A stretch of DNA of 64,000 nucleotides from Clostridia bacterium (GCA_009929525.1 SAAH01000008.1:1-64000), one strand, 5' to 3'. Shown: positions 48,890-58,848, counted from the first letter of the stretch. Numbers and translations: made by a program. Notes: a model not told the origin generated them from the letters alone.

Positions 48890-50038
48890 ATGTTTAAACT
48901 ATACAGATTAAAAAACTATAATTTCAGATTGATCCTGTGGCTTCTGGCTATCAGCTCACTGGGTATTTTGCTTGTGGGAAGTGCGATGGAGTCATTACAG
49001 TCTCGGCAGCTTCTGGGTGTTGTTCTCGGTGTTGTTGTCATGGTCATAGTATCACTTATGGATTATAGCTGGATATTAAATTTTCATTGGATCATATATG
49101 TGGGAAATATACTGATGCTGGCATTTGTCCGCTTTTTTGGTGAGAGCAGCGGTGGTGCCACCAGATGGCTGGATCTTGGTATCGTCAGGTTTCAGCCTAC
49201 GGAGTTATCAAAGATATTGATCATTATGTTCTTTGCCAGATATTTGATGGAGCATGAAGAAGAGCTGAATACATTGAAAACGATCATCAGCTCAATCATT
49301 CTTCTTGCCATCCCACTGGTTCTTATTAAAATCCAGCCGGACTTGAAAAATACTATCACAGTTGCTGTCGTATATTGTGTCCTTATGTATATTGCAGGAT
49401 TGAGTTATAAGATCATTGGTGGTATTCTGGCAGTAGTAGTTCCTTTATTGATCGTAGCTATCTTACTTATCACTCAGACAGATATAGAAATCATTGATTC
49501 CTATCAGAAGGATCGTATTATGGCATGGATGTATCCAGAGGATGAAGCATACAAAGATGACGTTGTCCAACAGACAAATTCCATCACTGCGATCGGCTCC
49601 GGCCAACTGACAGGAAAAGGCTATAATAATAACAAGGTTTCTTCTGCAAATAAAGGTAATTTTGTGTCTCAGATCCAGACAGACTTTATTTATGCAGTTG
49701 CAGGTGAAGAATTGGGTTTTGTGGGTTCTATAGGTATCATCGTACTGCTTTTTCTTATTGTGCTTGAATGTATACTGACAAGCAGAAGGGCGAAGGATTT
49801 GTCGGGTAAAATCATATGCTGCGGGGTTGCTTCCGTGGTGGGATTTCAAAGTTTTTTGAATATCTGTGTAGCCACGGGACTGCTGCCAAATACAGGAACA
49901 CCACTGCCATTTGTAAGTTATGGCTTAACGTCGATAGTAAGTCTGTATATCGGTATGGGATTAGTACTGAATGTGGGACTGCAAAATAGAAAATATCTGG
50001 GAGGAGAAGCAAATGAACATCGGATTTATCGCGCATGA
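48890..50038 (+). CDS. FtsW/RodA/SpoVE family SEDS protein
   Basis: GGATRWLDLGIVRFQPTELSKI, GVASVVGFQSFLNICVATGLLPNTGTPLPFVSYGLTSI. Confidence 0.95.
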   Translation: MFKLYRLKNYNFRLILWLLAISSLGILLVGSAMESLQSRQLLGVVLGVVVMVIVSLMDYSWILNFHWIIYVGNILMLAFVRFFGESSGGATRWLDLGIVRFQPTELSKILIIMFFARYLMEHEEELNTLKTIISSIILLAIPLVLIKIQPDLKNTITVAVVYCVLMYIAGLSYKIIGGILAVVVPLLIVAILLITQTDIEIIDSYQKDRIMAWMYPEDEAYKDDVVQQTNSITAIGSGQLTGKGYNNNKVSSANKGNFVSQIQTDFIYAVAGEELGFVGSIGIIVLLFLIVLECILTSRRAKDLSGKIICCGVASVVGFQSFLNICVATGLLPNTGTPLPFVSYGLTSIVSLYIGMGLVLNVGLQNRKYLGGEANEHRIYRA

Positions 50039-50408
50039 ATCAAAAAAGAAATTACTTCAGAACTTTTGTATCGCTTACAGAGGAATACTTTGTAAACATG
50101 ACTTGTATGCAACGGGAACATCAGGACGTCTGATCGAGGAGGCAACAAATCTGTCTATTCATAAGCTTCTTGCAGGTCATGTAGGCGGCGAACAGCAGAT
50201 GGCATCCATGATCGAACAAAATCAGCTTGATCTGGTCATATTTTTGCGAGGATCCATGCAGACGAAGAAGCACGAGCCGGACGCAAATAAGATTTTCAGA
50301 TTATGCGATACGCATATCATTCCCCTGGCTACAAATCTTGCTTCAGCTGAACTTTTAATTAAATCTCTGGATAGAGGAGAACTTGATTGGCGTGATGTTT
50401 ACAAATAA
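50013..50408 (+). CDS. mgsA: Methylglyoxal synthase
   Basis: FIAHESKKKLLQNF, LYATGTSGRLIEEATNLSIHKLLAGHVGGEQQMASMI. Confidence 0.96.
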   Translation: MNIGFIAHESKKKLLQNFCIAYRGILCKHDLYATGTSGRLIEEATNLSIHKLLAGHVGGEQQMASMIEQNQLDLVIFLRGSMQTKKHEPDANKIFRLCDTHIIPLATNLASAELLIKSLDRGELDWRDVYK

Positions 50409-51459
50409 GAAATCAATAAACAATAAAACAGTTAAAAAGAAGTCCATAAAGAAGAAGTCTGCCTCAAAAAAATGGAAGACTACGCTTATATTGGGTGGTA
50501 TCTTGATAGCTACTGCTGCGTTAGGCATTACAGCAATCATCTTTGTAAATAGATCCAGTCAGAAGGATATGTCAATGGCTTTTGATGCCACGGATGAATT
50601 ATATGGGATGTATGGCGACCAGATCCAGGTAGAAAAAGCGGATTCGTTCGCTTCTGGTCTGTGTGTCACATCACAAAATATCAGTCTGGAAGGTGTATCT
50701 GCTTCTAAGGATGCCAAGGAAGCACTTTTTGATTTGGATCATGAAAAGGTTCTATTTGCTCAGGGAATACACGAAAAAGCATATCCTGCCAGCATTACCA
50801 AAATCATGACTGCAATAGTAGCCCTTAAATATGGAAATATGGATGATGCGGTGACCATCACAGAGGGTTCGCTGAATCTTGAAGAAGGTTCTACTGAGAT
50901 CGGTTTTCAAGTAGGCGACCAGGTAACGATGGATGAGCTATTCCACGGTTTACTGATTTACTCAGGAAATGATGCTGCAATGGCGATTGCCGAACATGTT
51001 GGCGGAAGTGTAGACCAGTTTGTAGAGATGATGAACCAGGAAGCATTGGAACTTGGTGCGACAAATACTCATTTTGTCAACCCGTCCGGTCTCCATGATG
51101 AGAATCATTATACGACGGCTTATGATATCTACCTGATGCTCAAGGAAGCTTTGACATACGAACATTTTGTGGAAGTGACGCAGCTGAGTGTGTACAACCT
51201 TACTTATACCCGTGGGGAAGAAACGTTAGTCAGTCATTTGGATTCCACAGATCAATATCTTACCAGACAGGTGACTCCGCCTAAGAATGTCACTATCCTA
51301 GGAGGAAAGACTGGAACCACAAGTGATGCAGGATCATGTCTTGCACTTATTAGTCAGAATGCTTATGGAGAACCCTTTATATCGATCGTTTTACATGCCC
51401 CTACCAAGTCAGTACTTTATGATAATATGAACCAGCTTCTTGCAAGGATAAATTCGTAA
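50395..51459 (+). CDS. D-alanyl-D-alanine carboxypeptidase (S11)
   Basis: YPASITKIMTAIVAL (SxxK), YSGNDAAMAIAEHVGGS (SxN), LGGKTGTTSDAGSCL (KTG). Confidence 0.95.
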   Translation: MFTNKKSINNKTVKKKSIKKKSASKKWKTTLILGGILIATAALGITAIIFVNRSSQKDMSMAFDATDELYGMYGDQIQVEKADSFASGLCVTSQNISLEGVSASKDAKEALFDLDHEKVLFAQGIHEKAYPASITKIMTAIVALKYGNMDDAVTITEGSLNLEEGSTEIGFQVGDQVTMDELFHGLLIYSGNDAAMAIAEHVGGSVDQFVEMMNQEALELGATNTHFVNPSGLHDENHYTTAYDIYLMLKEALTYEHFVEVTQLSVYNLTYTRGEETLVSHLDSTDQYLTRQVTPPKNVTILGGKTGTTSDAGSCLALISQNAYGEPFISIVLHAPTKSVLYDNMNQLLARINS

Positions 51460-51486
51460 AATATTTAAAATATTTTCAATTAACCA

Positions 51487-51515
51487 TTGTAAATTTTATG
51501 CAAATATTCTATAAT
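51487..51515 (+). promoter_or_regulatory. Putative sigma-A promoter (TTGTAA-17-TATAAT)
   Basis: TTGTAA 51487-51492, 17-nt spacer, TATAAT 51510-51515. Confidence 0.6.
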
Positions 51516-51577
51516 TGCAATATGAACACAGAAGTTTTTGGTAAATACATACTATTAAATCTAAGGAGGAAACTGCT

Positions 51578-51997
51578 ATGGTTCAATTAATTGTAGGTAA
51601 AAAAGGGAAAGGAAAGACTAAGCAGCTTTTGGATAAAGTGAACGCAGCGATTAAGACAGCTGATGGAAATATCGTATATTTGGATAAGAGTTCTAAACAT
51701 ATGTTTGAATTGAACAACAAGATCCGCTTGATCGATGTGTCATCCTATCCCTTAAAGAATTCCGATGAATTCATTGGTTTTATCTGTGGAATCATTTCAC
51801 AAGACCATGATTTGGAGGCAATGTATCTGGACAGTTTCTTGAAGAATGCTCAGCTTGAAGGAAAAGATACGACCGAAGCTCTTACAGAACTTAAAAAGAT
51901 TTCAAAGGCATTTGACATTTCTTTTGTGATCAGTATGTCACTTGATAAGGAAGAGATTCCAGAAGCGTTCCAGGAAGACATTATCATTGCTTTATAA
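51578..51997 (+). CDS. Small P-loop protein of unknown function
   Basis: Walker A-like GKKGKGKTKQLL at N-terminus, good SD, own promoter. Confidence 0.75.
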   Translation: MVQLIVGKKGKGKTKQLLDKVNAAIKTADGNIVYLDKSSKHMFELNNKIRLIDVSSYPLKNSDEFIGFICGIISQDHDLEAMYLDSFLKNAQLEGKDTTEALTELKKISKAFDISFVISMSLDKEEIPEAFQEDIIIAL

Positions 51998-52027
51998 CTA
52001 CCAGAACTATGCAGTGGAACAGGACAT

Positions 52028-52057
52028 AAAAAATCTGCCAATTGGCAGATTTTTTTT
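52028..52057. terminator. Bidirectional terminator between convergent genes
   Basis: AAAAAATCTGCC-AATT-GGCAGATTTTTT perfect 12-bp stem. Confidence 0.9.
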
Positions 52058-52095
52058 GCAATAAATTAAAAATCTGATGTTTTCTCGAAAATCCA

Positions 52096-52302
52096 TCAGC
52101 CTGGTTCTGAAGTGCCGATTCTTCCAAATAAAGTACACAGATAAAGCCCAGCCAATCCAACGATCACATAGACGATCCGTGAAAGCCATGTGAGATTGCC
52201 GAATAAAAAAGCCACCAGATCAAATCGAAAAAGGCCTACCAGCCCCCAGTTCAGTGTACCTATGATTGCTATCACCAAAGCAGTATAGTCTAATCCTTTC
52301 AT
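52096..52302 (-). CDS. DUF378 (YuzA-like) membrane protein
   Basis: LDYTALVIAIIGTLNWGLVGLFRFDLVAFLFG...RIVYVIVGLAGLY. Confidence 0.93.
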   Translation of the reverse strand: MKGLDYTALVIAIIGTLNWGLVGLFRFDLVAFLFGNLTWLSRIVYVIVGLAGLYLCTLFGRIGTSEPG

Positions 52303-52505
52303 GTTTTCAATAACCTCCTGTTGTTTATTCCTTCCTAGTATTTCCGTTATCTTGAAAATAATGTATAAATATTTTGTAAATTAGTTGTAACTTTTTATTT
52401 ATAACTTGTGTAATAAGTCAGAGGATGGTAAAATGTTTAAATATGAGTATATTTATGAGCATCATAAAGTATGTAGCTATGAAGCAACTGAGTAGTTATA
52501 TTTAA

Positions 52506-52527
52506 ATATATTATGTCAGCAAAGCTG
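52506..52527 (+). repeat. Possible truncated copy of the dispersed repeat
   Basis: ATATATTATGTCAGCAAAGCTG matches 20/22 with the left end of copy 1 (1060s). Confidence 0.35.
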
Positions 52528-52551
52528 CAAGTCCAGAAGGGGAGTGTTTAA

Positions 52552-53943
52552 TTGGCAACAAGTAAAAAGCGAAAACCTTTTGTACGGGTTGGCCATATGT
52601 TCAAGTCGTTAAGGGGAAAGATTCCATTGAATATTGGTACATTCATATTCGGTGCGATTTTTGTATATATGATCATTTCCGTAGTACTGTATCTGACAGC
52701 GGATCATATTCAGTCTTACCAGGTGACGGCAGGACCGTTGGCAAGAAATCAGACTTATACAGCACTTGCACTTCGAGAAGAAAAAGTAGTAACAGCTACG
52801 GCATCAGGTTATATTACCTATTATGCAAGAGAAAATTCAAAAGTTGCAAAATCTGGAGTCGTCTATACTCTGGGAGATAATCAGACAGAAGCTGCGGTGG
52901 AGGAATTGACTGAGGAAGATTACGCAAAGATACGTTCTTCAATAGCAAGTTTTGCATCTACATATAGCGGAAGTGATTTTTATAATACGTATAATTACAA
53001 ATATGAATTAGAAGGAACGATTCTTCAATACAGTGGTCTTCAATCGCAAAGTGGTTCAGGTACGCCACAGACCGTGAATGGACAGACGGTATACACTTCT
53101 GCTCAAGATGGCGTTTTGCTTTATTCCTTGGATGATTATGAAGAAGTTTCACTGGATAATTTGAACAGGGATTTATTTAATCAAAAAGATTATAAGATTG
53201 AAAATCTCCAGACTATGCGTAAAGTAACGGCAGGAGATGAGGTATATAAACTTGTGACAAGTGAAGAATGGTCATTGATCATTCCGCTTACCAGAGAACA
53301 GACGGTACAGTTATCAGGCAGGAAGAGCATTCGTGTCAGATTTCTAAAAGATGATACGACTCAGACAGGTAGGTTTTCCATCCTTACAGATGCCGATGGA
53401 GAGTTCTACTGCCGGATTTCTTTTGACAGTGGCATGCTTAGATATTCTAATGATCGTTTTTTGGATATAGAACTGGTAACTAATACAAAGAGTGGATTAA
53501 AGATTCCACTGAGTTCTATTGTAAAAAAAGACTTTTATATCATCCCAAAAGAATTTGTGACTTACAATGAGGAAGATGGGAAAGCAGGTTTTAATAAAAA
53601 GATAAAACGAGGGAAAGGCGAAGATGATTCCTCGGAATTTGTACAGGTTACGATTTATGAGGAAGATGAAAAATATTATTATGTTGATATGTCATCATTT
53701 GAGAACAGTGATGTGATCATAAAGCCTGATTCACAGGCCACTTATACGGTGGAAGAGACAAAACCTCTGGAAGGCGTATTTTCTATCAATAAAGGATATG
53801 CAGTATTTCGAAAAATATCGATTATCGATCAAAATGATGAATACTGTCTTGTGGAACCGGGTATATCATATGGAATTGCTCAATTTGATCATATTGTAAG
53901 AGACGGTAATACTGTCAATGAGGATGATATCCTATATGATTAG
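52552..53943 (+). CDS. HlyD/biotinyl-lipoyl-like membrane fusion protein
   Basis: Single N-terminal TM followed by lipoyl-like REEKVVTATASGYITYYARENSKVAKSGVVYTLG; TTG start. Confidence 0.75.
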   Translation: MATSKKRKPFVRVGHMFKSLRGKIPLNIGTFIFGAIFVYMIISVVLYLTADHIQSYQVTAGPLARNQTYTALALREEKVVTATASGYITYYARENSKVAKSGVVYTLGDNQTEAAVEELTEEDYAKIRSSIASFASTYSGSDFYNTYNYKYELEGTILQYSGLQSQSGSGTPQTVNGQTVYTSAQDGVLLYSLDDYEEVSLDNLNRDLFNQKDYKIENLQTMRKVTAGDEVYKLVTSEEWSLIIPLTREQTVQLSGRKSIRVRFLKDDTTQTGRFSILTDADGEFYCRISFDSGMLRYSNDRFLDIELVTNTKSGLKIPLSSIVKKDFYIIPKEFVTYNEEDGKAGFNKKIKRGKGEDDSSEFVQVTIYEEDEKYYYVDMSSFENSDVIIKPDSQATYTVEETKPLEGVFSINKGYAVFRKISIIDQNDEYCLVEPGISYGIAQFDHIVRDGNTVNEDDILYD

Positions 53944-53994
53944 CGAGAATAAAGCGATTTCAGAATATTACTATACAAAGGAGTAGATTAACAT

Positions 53995-54693
53995 ATGATA
54001 GCAAAACAGCTTAGGGAAGTTCAGAACAACATTCTGGAAGCATGCAAAAAAAGTGGGCGAGATCCTCAGGAAGTAACTTTGATCGCCGTAAGTAAGACAA
54101 AGCCCATATCAATGATAGAGGAGGCAATATCTGCCGGGCAGTCTATATTTGGTGAAAATAAGGTTCAGGAACTTTGTATGAAGTATGATTCACTTCCTAA
54201 AAATCTTTCATGGCATCTGATAGGCCATCTTCAGCGTAATAAGGTAAAATATATTGCCGACAAGGCTGCACTGATCCATTCTGTTGACTCATTGAAGCTT
54301 GCACAGACGATAGACCAGGAAGGAAAGAAACATAATAGGATTGTTCCTGTACTGATAGAAGTAAATGTTGCAGGTGAGGAGTCGAAGTTTGGGGTGTCTG
54401 TTGAAGAGACGATCGGATTGATCGAAGAGGTTTCCAAACTTCCAAATGTTCAGATAAAAGGGTTGATGACAATTGCACCATTTGTTGAGAATCCAGAGGA
54501 AAATCGCACTATTTTCCGTAAATTGAAGCAATTAAGTGTTGACATCAAGGGTAAAAACATGAATAATGTGTATATGGATATTCTGAGCATGGGTATGACG
54601 AATGATTATCAGGTAGCTGTAGAAGAAGGCGCTACTATGGTCCGTGTGGGAACAGGTATCTTTGGCGAACGAGATTATTCCAAAACAATATAG
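53995..54693 (+). CDS. YggS-family PLP homeostasis protein
   Basis: VTLIAVSKTKPISMIEEAISAGQSIFGENKVQEL, WHLIGHLQRNKVKYI, LSMGMTNDYQVAVEEGATMVRVGTGIFGER. Confidence 0.95.
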   Translation: MIAKQLREVQNNILEACKKSGRDPQEVTLIAVSKTKPISMIEEAISAGQSIFGENKVQELCMKYDSLPKNLSWHLIGHLQRNKVKYIADKAALIHSVDSLKLAQTIDQEGKKHNRIVPVLIEVNVAGEESKFGVSVEETIGLIEEVSKLPNVQIKGLMTIAPFVENPEENRTIFRKLKQLSVDIKGKNMNNVYMDILSMGMTNDYQVAVEEGATMVRVGTGIFGERDYSKTI

Positions 54694-54715
54694 ATCACAG
54701 ATAGGAGATTATAAA

Positions 54716-55312
54716 ATGAGTGTTTTAGATAAGTTTTTAGATGCAATCCGGTTAAATGATGATTTCGATGACGATGATGAATTCTTTGATGATGATGAAT
54801 TGGAATCGTTGGATGAGGAAAAACCGAAACGCCGTTTCTTTAAAAAGTTGGAAGAAGATTTTGATGATGACGATGAAGATGAAGAAGAGTATGTAAAACC
54901 ATCTAAAAAGACAGTTTCAACATCAGCTAAGCCATCAAAAGCACCAAAGCAGTCGGCGAAGGCACCCGCATCTTCTTCGAAGATTACCCCTATGAGAAAT
55001 AGGAAAAATGGTACTCCCGGCAATATGGAAGTATGCGTGATAAAACCATCTTCTATGGAAGATACAAGGGATATTGCAGATACACTGATCGATAAATGTA
55101 CGGTGGTACTAAACCTGGAAGGAATCGATGTTGAAGTTGCACAGAGAATTATTGATTTTTGCTCTGGTGCATGTTATTCCATCGGCGGAAGCTTACAGAA
55201 GATTTCCAGTTACATTTTTATCCTTACTCCAGCAAATGTGGAAATCTCAGGTGATTTCCAGGAAATTTTAAGTGGAGCTTTTGATGTAGCATCTGTAAGA
55301 ACAAATTTCTAA
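54716..55312 (+). CDS. sepF: Cell division protein SepF
   Basis: VCVIKPSSMEDTRDIADTLIDKCTVVLNLEGIDVEVAQRIIDFCSGACYSIGGSLQKIS. Confidence 0.95.
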   Translation: MSVLDKFLDAIRLNDDFDDDDEFFDDDELESLDEEKPKRRFFKKLEEDFDDDDEDEEEYVKPSKKTVSTSAKPSKAPKQSAKAPASSSKITPMRNRKNGTPGNMEVCVIKPSSMEDTRDIADTLIDKCTVVLNLEGIDVEVAQRIIDFCSGACYSIGGSLQKISSYIFILTPANVEISGDFQEILSGAFDVASVRTNF

Positions 55313-55374
55313 TTATTCAAAGCAAACATAAAAATGATCATAATAAATTTATATCAAATAAAAATTCATATGGA

Positions 55375-55456
55375 GCATAGGAGGGTCTTTTTATAAAAAG
55401 AGATCATCCTATGTGTGAGCAGAGCGTCAGACAGCATCATTTACTCCTGATGCTCT
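55375..55456 (+). promoter_or_regulatory. Structured leader region upstream of aroB
   Basis: Hairpin 55376-55392/55397-55413 (one mismatch); two mutually exclusive hairpins sharing 55447-55456. Confidence 0.5.
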
Positions 55457-55482
55457 TTCTTATGAAAAGGAGGATAAAAACT

Positions 55483-56589
55483 ATGAGTAAACGATTAAGA
55501 GTTCATCGTGAGCATGAATTTGATTATTCTATTGTATGGGAGGAGGATTTTTCCAGACTGCCGAATGAAATTGATGACTTGAAATTGTCATTTGATAAGA
55601 TCTGTATCGTAACAGACGATATCGTTGCTGATTTATATGCACAGGAGGTTGCTGACGTTCTTGCACAGACAGGCAAGCAGGTAGATGTTTTCACTTTTCA
55701 GGCAGGAGAGGCATCAAAAAATCTTGATACAGTGCAATCTCTGTATGCATGGCTTATCGAACATCATTATACAAGAAAAGATATTCTGCTTGCCCTGGGA
55801 GGCGGTGTTACAGGGGATCTGACCGGGTATGCGGCAGCAACATATCTTAGGGGTATTGATTTTATCCAGGTGCCGACCACGCTTTTGGCACAGGTAGACA
55901 GCAGCATAGGTGGAAAGACAGGCGTGGACTTCGACCAGTATAAAAATATGGTTGGTGCATTTTTGCAGCCTCGTCTCGTGTATATGAACCTAAATACCTT
56001 GAAAACACTTCCCGAAGATCAATTTGCCAGTGGTATGGGCGAGGTTTTAAAATCCGGCTTAATAAGAGATGATCGTTTCTATGAATGGACGATCAATCAT
56101 ATGTCTGAGATAGAGGAGCGCATCTATCCCGTCATGGTTAAGTTGATTAAAAAATGTTGTGAGATCAAGTCAGCCGTTGTTGAGAATGATCCTAGAGAGA
56201 AAGGCGAAAGAGCGATTCTTAATCTGGGACATACAATCGGTCATGCAATTGAAAAATTGATGAATTTTCAGCTTCTTCATGGCCAGTGTGTAGCATTGGG
56301 AACGATTGCAGCCGCTCATATCTCGTATAAAAGAGGCATGTTGACTATGGAGGATCTGTATGAAATCAGAGATATGAATGTGGGTTTTGATCTTCCTATC
56401 TTTTTTGAAGGATTGGACGCACAGGATATCCTTGCGGCTACCAGATCTGATAAAAAAATGGTGAACGGACAGATTAAATTTATCCTGCTCAAACAGATTG
56501 GACAGGCATATATTGATACAACCGTATCCGATGAAGAAATGATAGAGGCAATTAATTTTATTAATGGAGATTTAATCGATGGAGAATAG
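55483..56589 (+). CDS. aroB: 3-dehydroquinate synthase
   Basis: ALGGGVTGDLTGYAAATYLRGIDFIQVPTTLLAQVDSSIGGKTGVD, NLGHTIGHAIE. Confidence 0.96.
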   Translation: MSKRLRVHREHEFDYSIVWEEDFSRLPNEIDDLKLSFDKICIVTDDIVADLYAQEVADVLAQTGKQVDVFTFQAGEASKNLDTVQSLYAWLIEHHYTRKDILLALGGGVTGDLTGYAAATYLRGIDFIQVPTTLLAQVDSSIGGKTGVDFDQYKNMVGAFLQPRLVYMNLNTLKTLPEDQFASGMGEVLKSGLIRDDRFYEWTINHMSEIEERIYPVMVKLIKKCCEIKSAVVENDPREKGERAILNLGHTIGHAIEKLMNFQLLHGQCVALGTIAAAHISYKRGMLTMEDLYEIRDMNVGFDLPIFFEGLDAQDILAATRSDKKMVNGQIKFILLKQIGQAYIDTTVSDEEMIEAINFINGDLIDGE

Positions 56590-57109
56590 AGGAAAAGCTG
56601 TCAGATACGGCATTATTGGTCTATTGGCTACCGCATTACTGACATTGCTCGATCAGTGGACGAAACATCTGGCGGTACTTCACCTTGCTGGAAAAAACGA
56701 CATAATCTTGATAAAAGGTGTATTTCAGCTTCAGTATCTGGAAAACAGAGGAGCAGCTTTTGGTATTTTTCAAAATCAGATATGGATATTTGTTATTTTG
56801 ACAGTGATATTTCTTTTGGCTGTTATTTGGATTTATTTTAAAATCCCGAGGGAAAAGAAATATCTCATACTTCATATCGTTGCGGTTGTTTTGACAGCAG
56901 GTGCAATGGGGAATTTTATTGACCGTATCCGTCTTGGATATGTGGTGGATTTTTTCTATTTTTCTTTGATAGATTTTCCTATATTTAATGTTGCAGATAT
57001 ATTTGTTGTTATATCATTTATCATTATTGCGATCTGTATCCTGTTTATCTATAAAGAAGAGGATTTTTCGTTTATTGACCGTAATCACAAGAAACAGGAG
57101 AATAATTAG
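56579..57109 (+). CDS. lspA: Lipoprotein signal peptidase (signal peptidase II)
   Basis: LLDQWTKHLAV, LENRGAAFGIFQN, GAMGNFIDRIRLGYVVDFF, FNVADIFV. Confidence 0.96.
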   Translation: MENRGKAVRYGIIGLLATALLTLLDQWTKHLAVLHLAGKNDIILIKGVFQLQYLENRGAAFGIFQNQIWIFVILTVIFLLAVIWIYFKIPREKKYLILHIVAVVLTAGAMGNFIDRIRLGYVVDFFYFSLIDFPIFNVADIFVVISFIIIAICILFIYKEEDFSFIDRNHKKQENN

Positions 57110-58023
57110 TGGAACAGCTTAATTTTAAAGTGACAGATGAAGAACAGGGTATCCGGATAGACAGATATCTTGCTGAGCGGATGAAGGAGCAGTCCCGATC
57201 CTATCTGCAGAAGTTGATCAAAGAAAATGGTGTTACTGTAAATGGTGAGACCGTCAAATCGAATTATAAAGTCCAGAAGGATGATTGTGTTATGATAGAT
57301 ATTCCGGTACTTGAAGAACCTGATATCATACCAGAAGACATTCCACTTGATATTCTTTTTGAAGATGATGATGTATTAGTTATCAACAAACCAAAGAATA
57401 CGGTAGTTCATCCCAGTGCTGGTCATTATTCGCATACGATCGTAAATGCGGTGATGTTCCACTGCAAAGGTAATTTGTCGGGAATAAATGGTGTTATGCG
57501 CCCGGGAATCGTTCATCGCATAGACATGGATACAACCGGTGCAATTGTAATATGCAAAAATGATCTGGCACATCAAAGTCTGGCTGAACAGTTGAAGGAA
57601 CATTCTATTACACGAAAGTACAGAGCAATCGTATGTGGAAATATAAAAGAAGATGAAGGTACGATCAGCGGTGCGATTGGACGTCATCCTGTAGATAGAA
57701 AAAAGATGGCCATAAATGAACGGACAGGTAAAGCTGCAGTTACGCATTATCGTGTATTGGAGAGATTTGGAAATTATACCTATGTAGAATGCCAACTGGA
57801 GACTGGCAGAACGCATCAGATAAGAGTTCATATGGCAAGTAAGGGTCATCCGCTACTTGGAGATACCATATATGGACCTTCCAAATGCCAATTTAATCTG
57901 CAGGGTCAATGTCTTCATGCCATGGTTTTGGGTTTTATACATCCCAAGTCTAACGAATATGTAGAATTCGAAGCACCATTACCAGATTATTTCACACATT
58001 TGTTACAAAATTTAAGAAAATAA
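57109..58023 (+). CDS. RluA/RluD-family pseudouridine synthase
   Basis: S4 domain, GIVHRIDMDTTGAIVICKN, LETGRTHQIRVHMASKGHPLLGD; GTG start. Confidence 0.95.
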   Translation: MEQLNFKVTDEEQGIRIDRYLAERMKEQSRSYLQKLIKENGVTVNGETVKSNYKVQKDDCVMIDIPVLEEPDIIPEDIPLDILFEDDDVLVINKPKNTVVHPSAGHYSHTIVNAVMFHCKGNLSGINGVMRPGIVHRIDMDTTGAIVICKNDLAHQSLAEQLKEHSITRKYRAIVCGNIKEDEGTISGAIGRHPVDRKKMAINERTGKAAVTHYRVLERFGNYTYVECQLETGRTHQIRVHMASKGHPLLGDTIYGPSKCQFNLQGQCLHAMVLGFIHPKSNEYVEFEAPLPDYFTHLLQNLRK

Positions 58024-58103
58024 TGACTATACATTTATAAGAAATTATTTTATAATAGTATAAATGATGATTTAAAAAATGATCTTAGATCGGAGGGGTT
58101 AGT

Positions 58104-58748
58104 ATGGAAACAAAAACCATTATTACTATCGGAAGACAATATGGAAGTGCTGGTCGCCAGATAGGTCGTGCCCTTGCAGAAGAATTGGGTATTCAGTGTT
58201 ATGATAAAGAACTTTTAGATCGTGCAGCTAAAGATAGTGGCTTATGCCAGGAGTTATTTGAAAATCATGACGAAAAACCTACAAACAGCTTTCTGTACTC
58301 TTTAGTTATGGACACTTATTCTTTTGGGTATACGTCGGCAGCATTTTCAGATATGCCGATAAATCAGAAAGTATTTCTGGCACAGTTTGAAACAATCAAG
58401 AAAATTGCTGCAGAAGGACCTTGTGTTATGATCGGTCGCTGCGCGGATTATGCCCTTGCTGAATTTGATAATTGTATGAGTATATTCTTTCATGCAGGTC
58501 TTCAGACAAGGATTCGCCGTATAGCCAAAATATATGATCTGACAGATGCTAAGGCAAAAGATAAGATTGTAAAGACTGATAAGAGAAGAGCAAGCTACTA
58601 TAACTACTATACCAGCAAACGTTGGGGAGATGCAGATTCTTATGATCTTTGCATTGATAGTGGAAAGATGGGAATTGATGGATCCGTAGAATTAGTATTG
58701 AATGCACTTCGTCTTAAGGAAAAAGGTTATAAAAAACCTATTTATTGA
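58104..58748 (+). CDS. Cytidylate kinase-like family protein
   Basis: IITIGRQYGSAGRQIGRALAEELGIQCYDKELLDRAAK. Confidence 0.9.
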   Translation: METKTIITIGRQYGSAGRQIGRALAEELGIQCYDKELLDRAAKDSGLCQELFENHDEKPTNSFLYSLVMDTYSFGYTSAAFSDMPINQKVFLAQFETIKKIAAEGPCVMIGRCADYALAEFDNCMSIFFHAGLQTRIRRIAKIYDLTDAKAKDKIVKTDKRRASYYNYYTSKRWGDADSYDLCIDSGKMGIDGSVELVLNALRLKEKGYKKPIY

Positions 58749-58785
58749 TTTTATGTAAGATAATAGAATAAGAAGATATGGAATC

Positions 58786-58843
58786 GAAAGAATAAAAAGA
58801 TGTTATGTCGGCTACCAATACATAACATCTTTTTTATTCTTTC
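58786..58843. terminator. Bidirectional terminator between convergent genes
   Basis: GAAAGAATAAAAAGATGTTATGT / ACATAACATCTTTTTTATTCTTTC (one bulge). Confidence 0.88.
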
Positions 58844-58848
58844 AATAT

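Noticed and set aside
55411-55482. N-terminal extension of AroB from the ATG at 55411
   Set aside because: No Shine-Dalgarno before 55411, while 55483 has a good AGGAGG; the region is better explained as structured leader.
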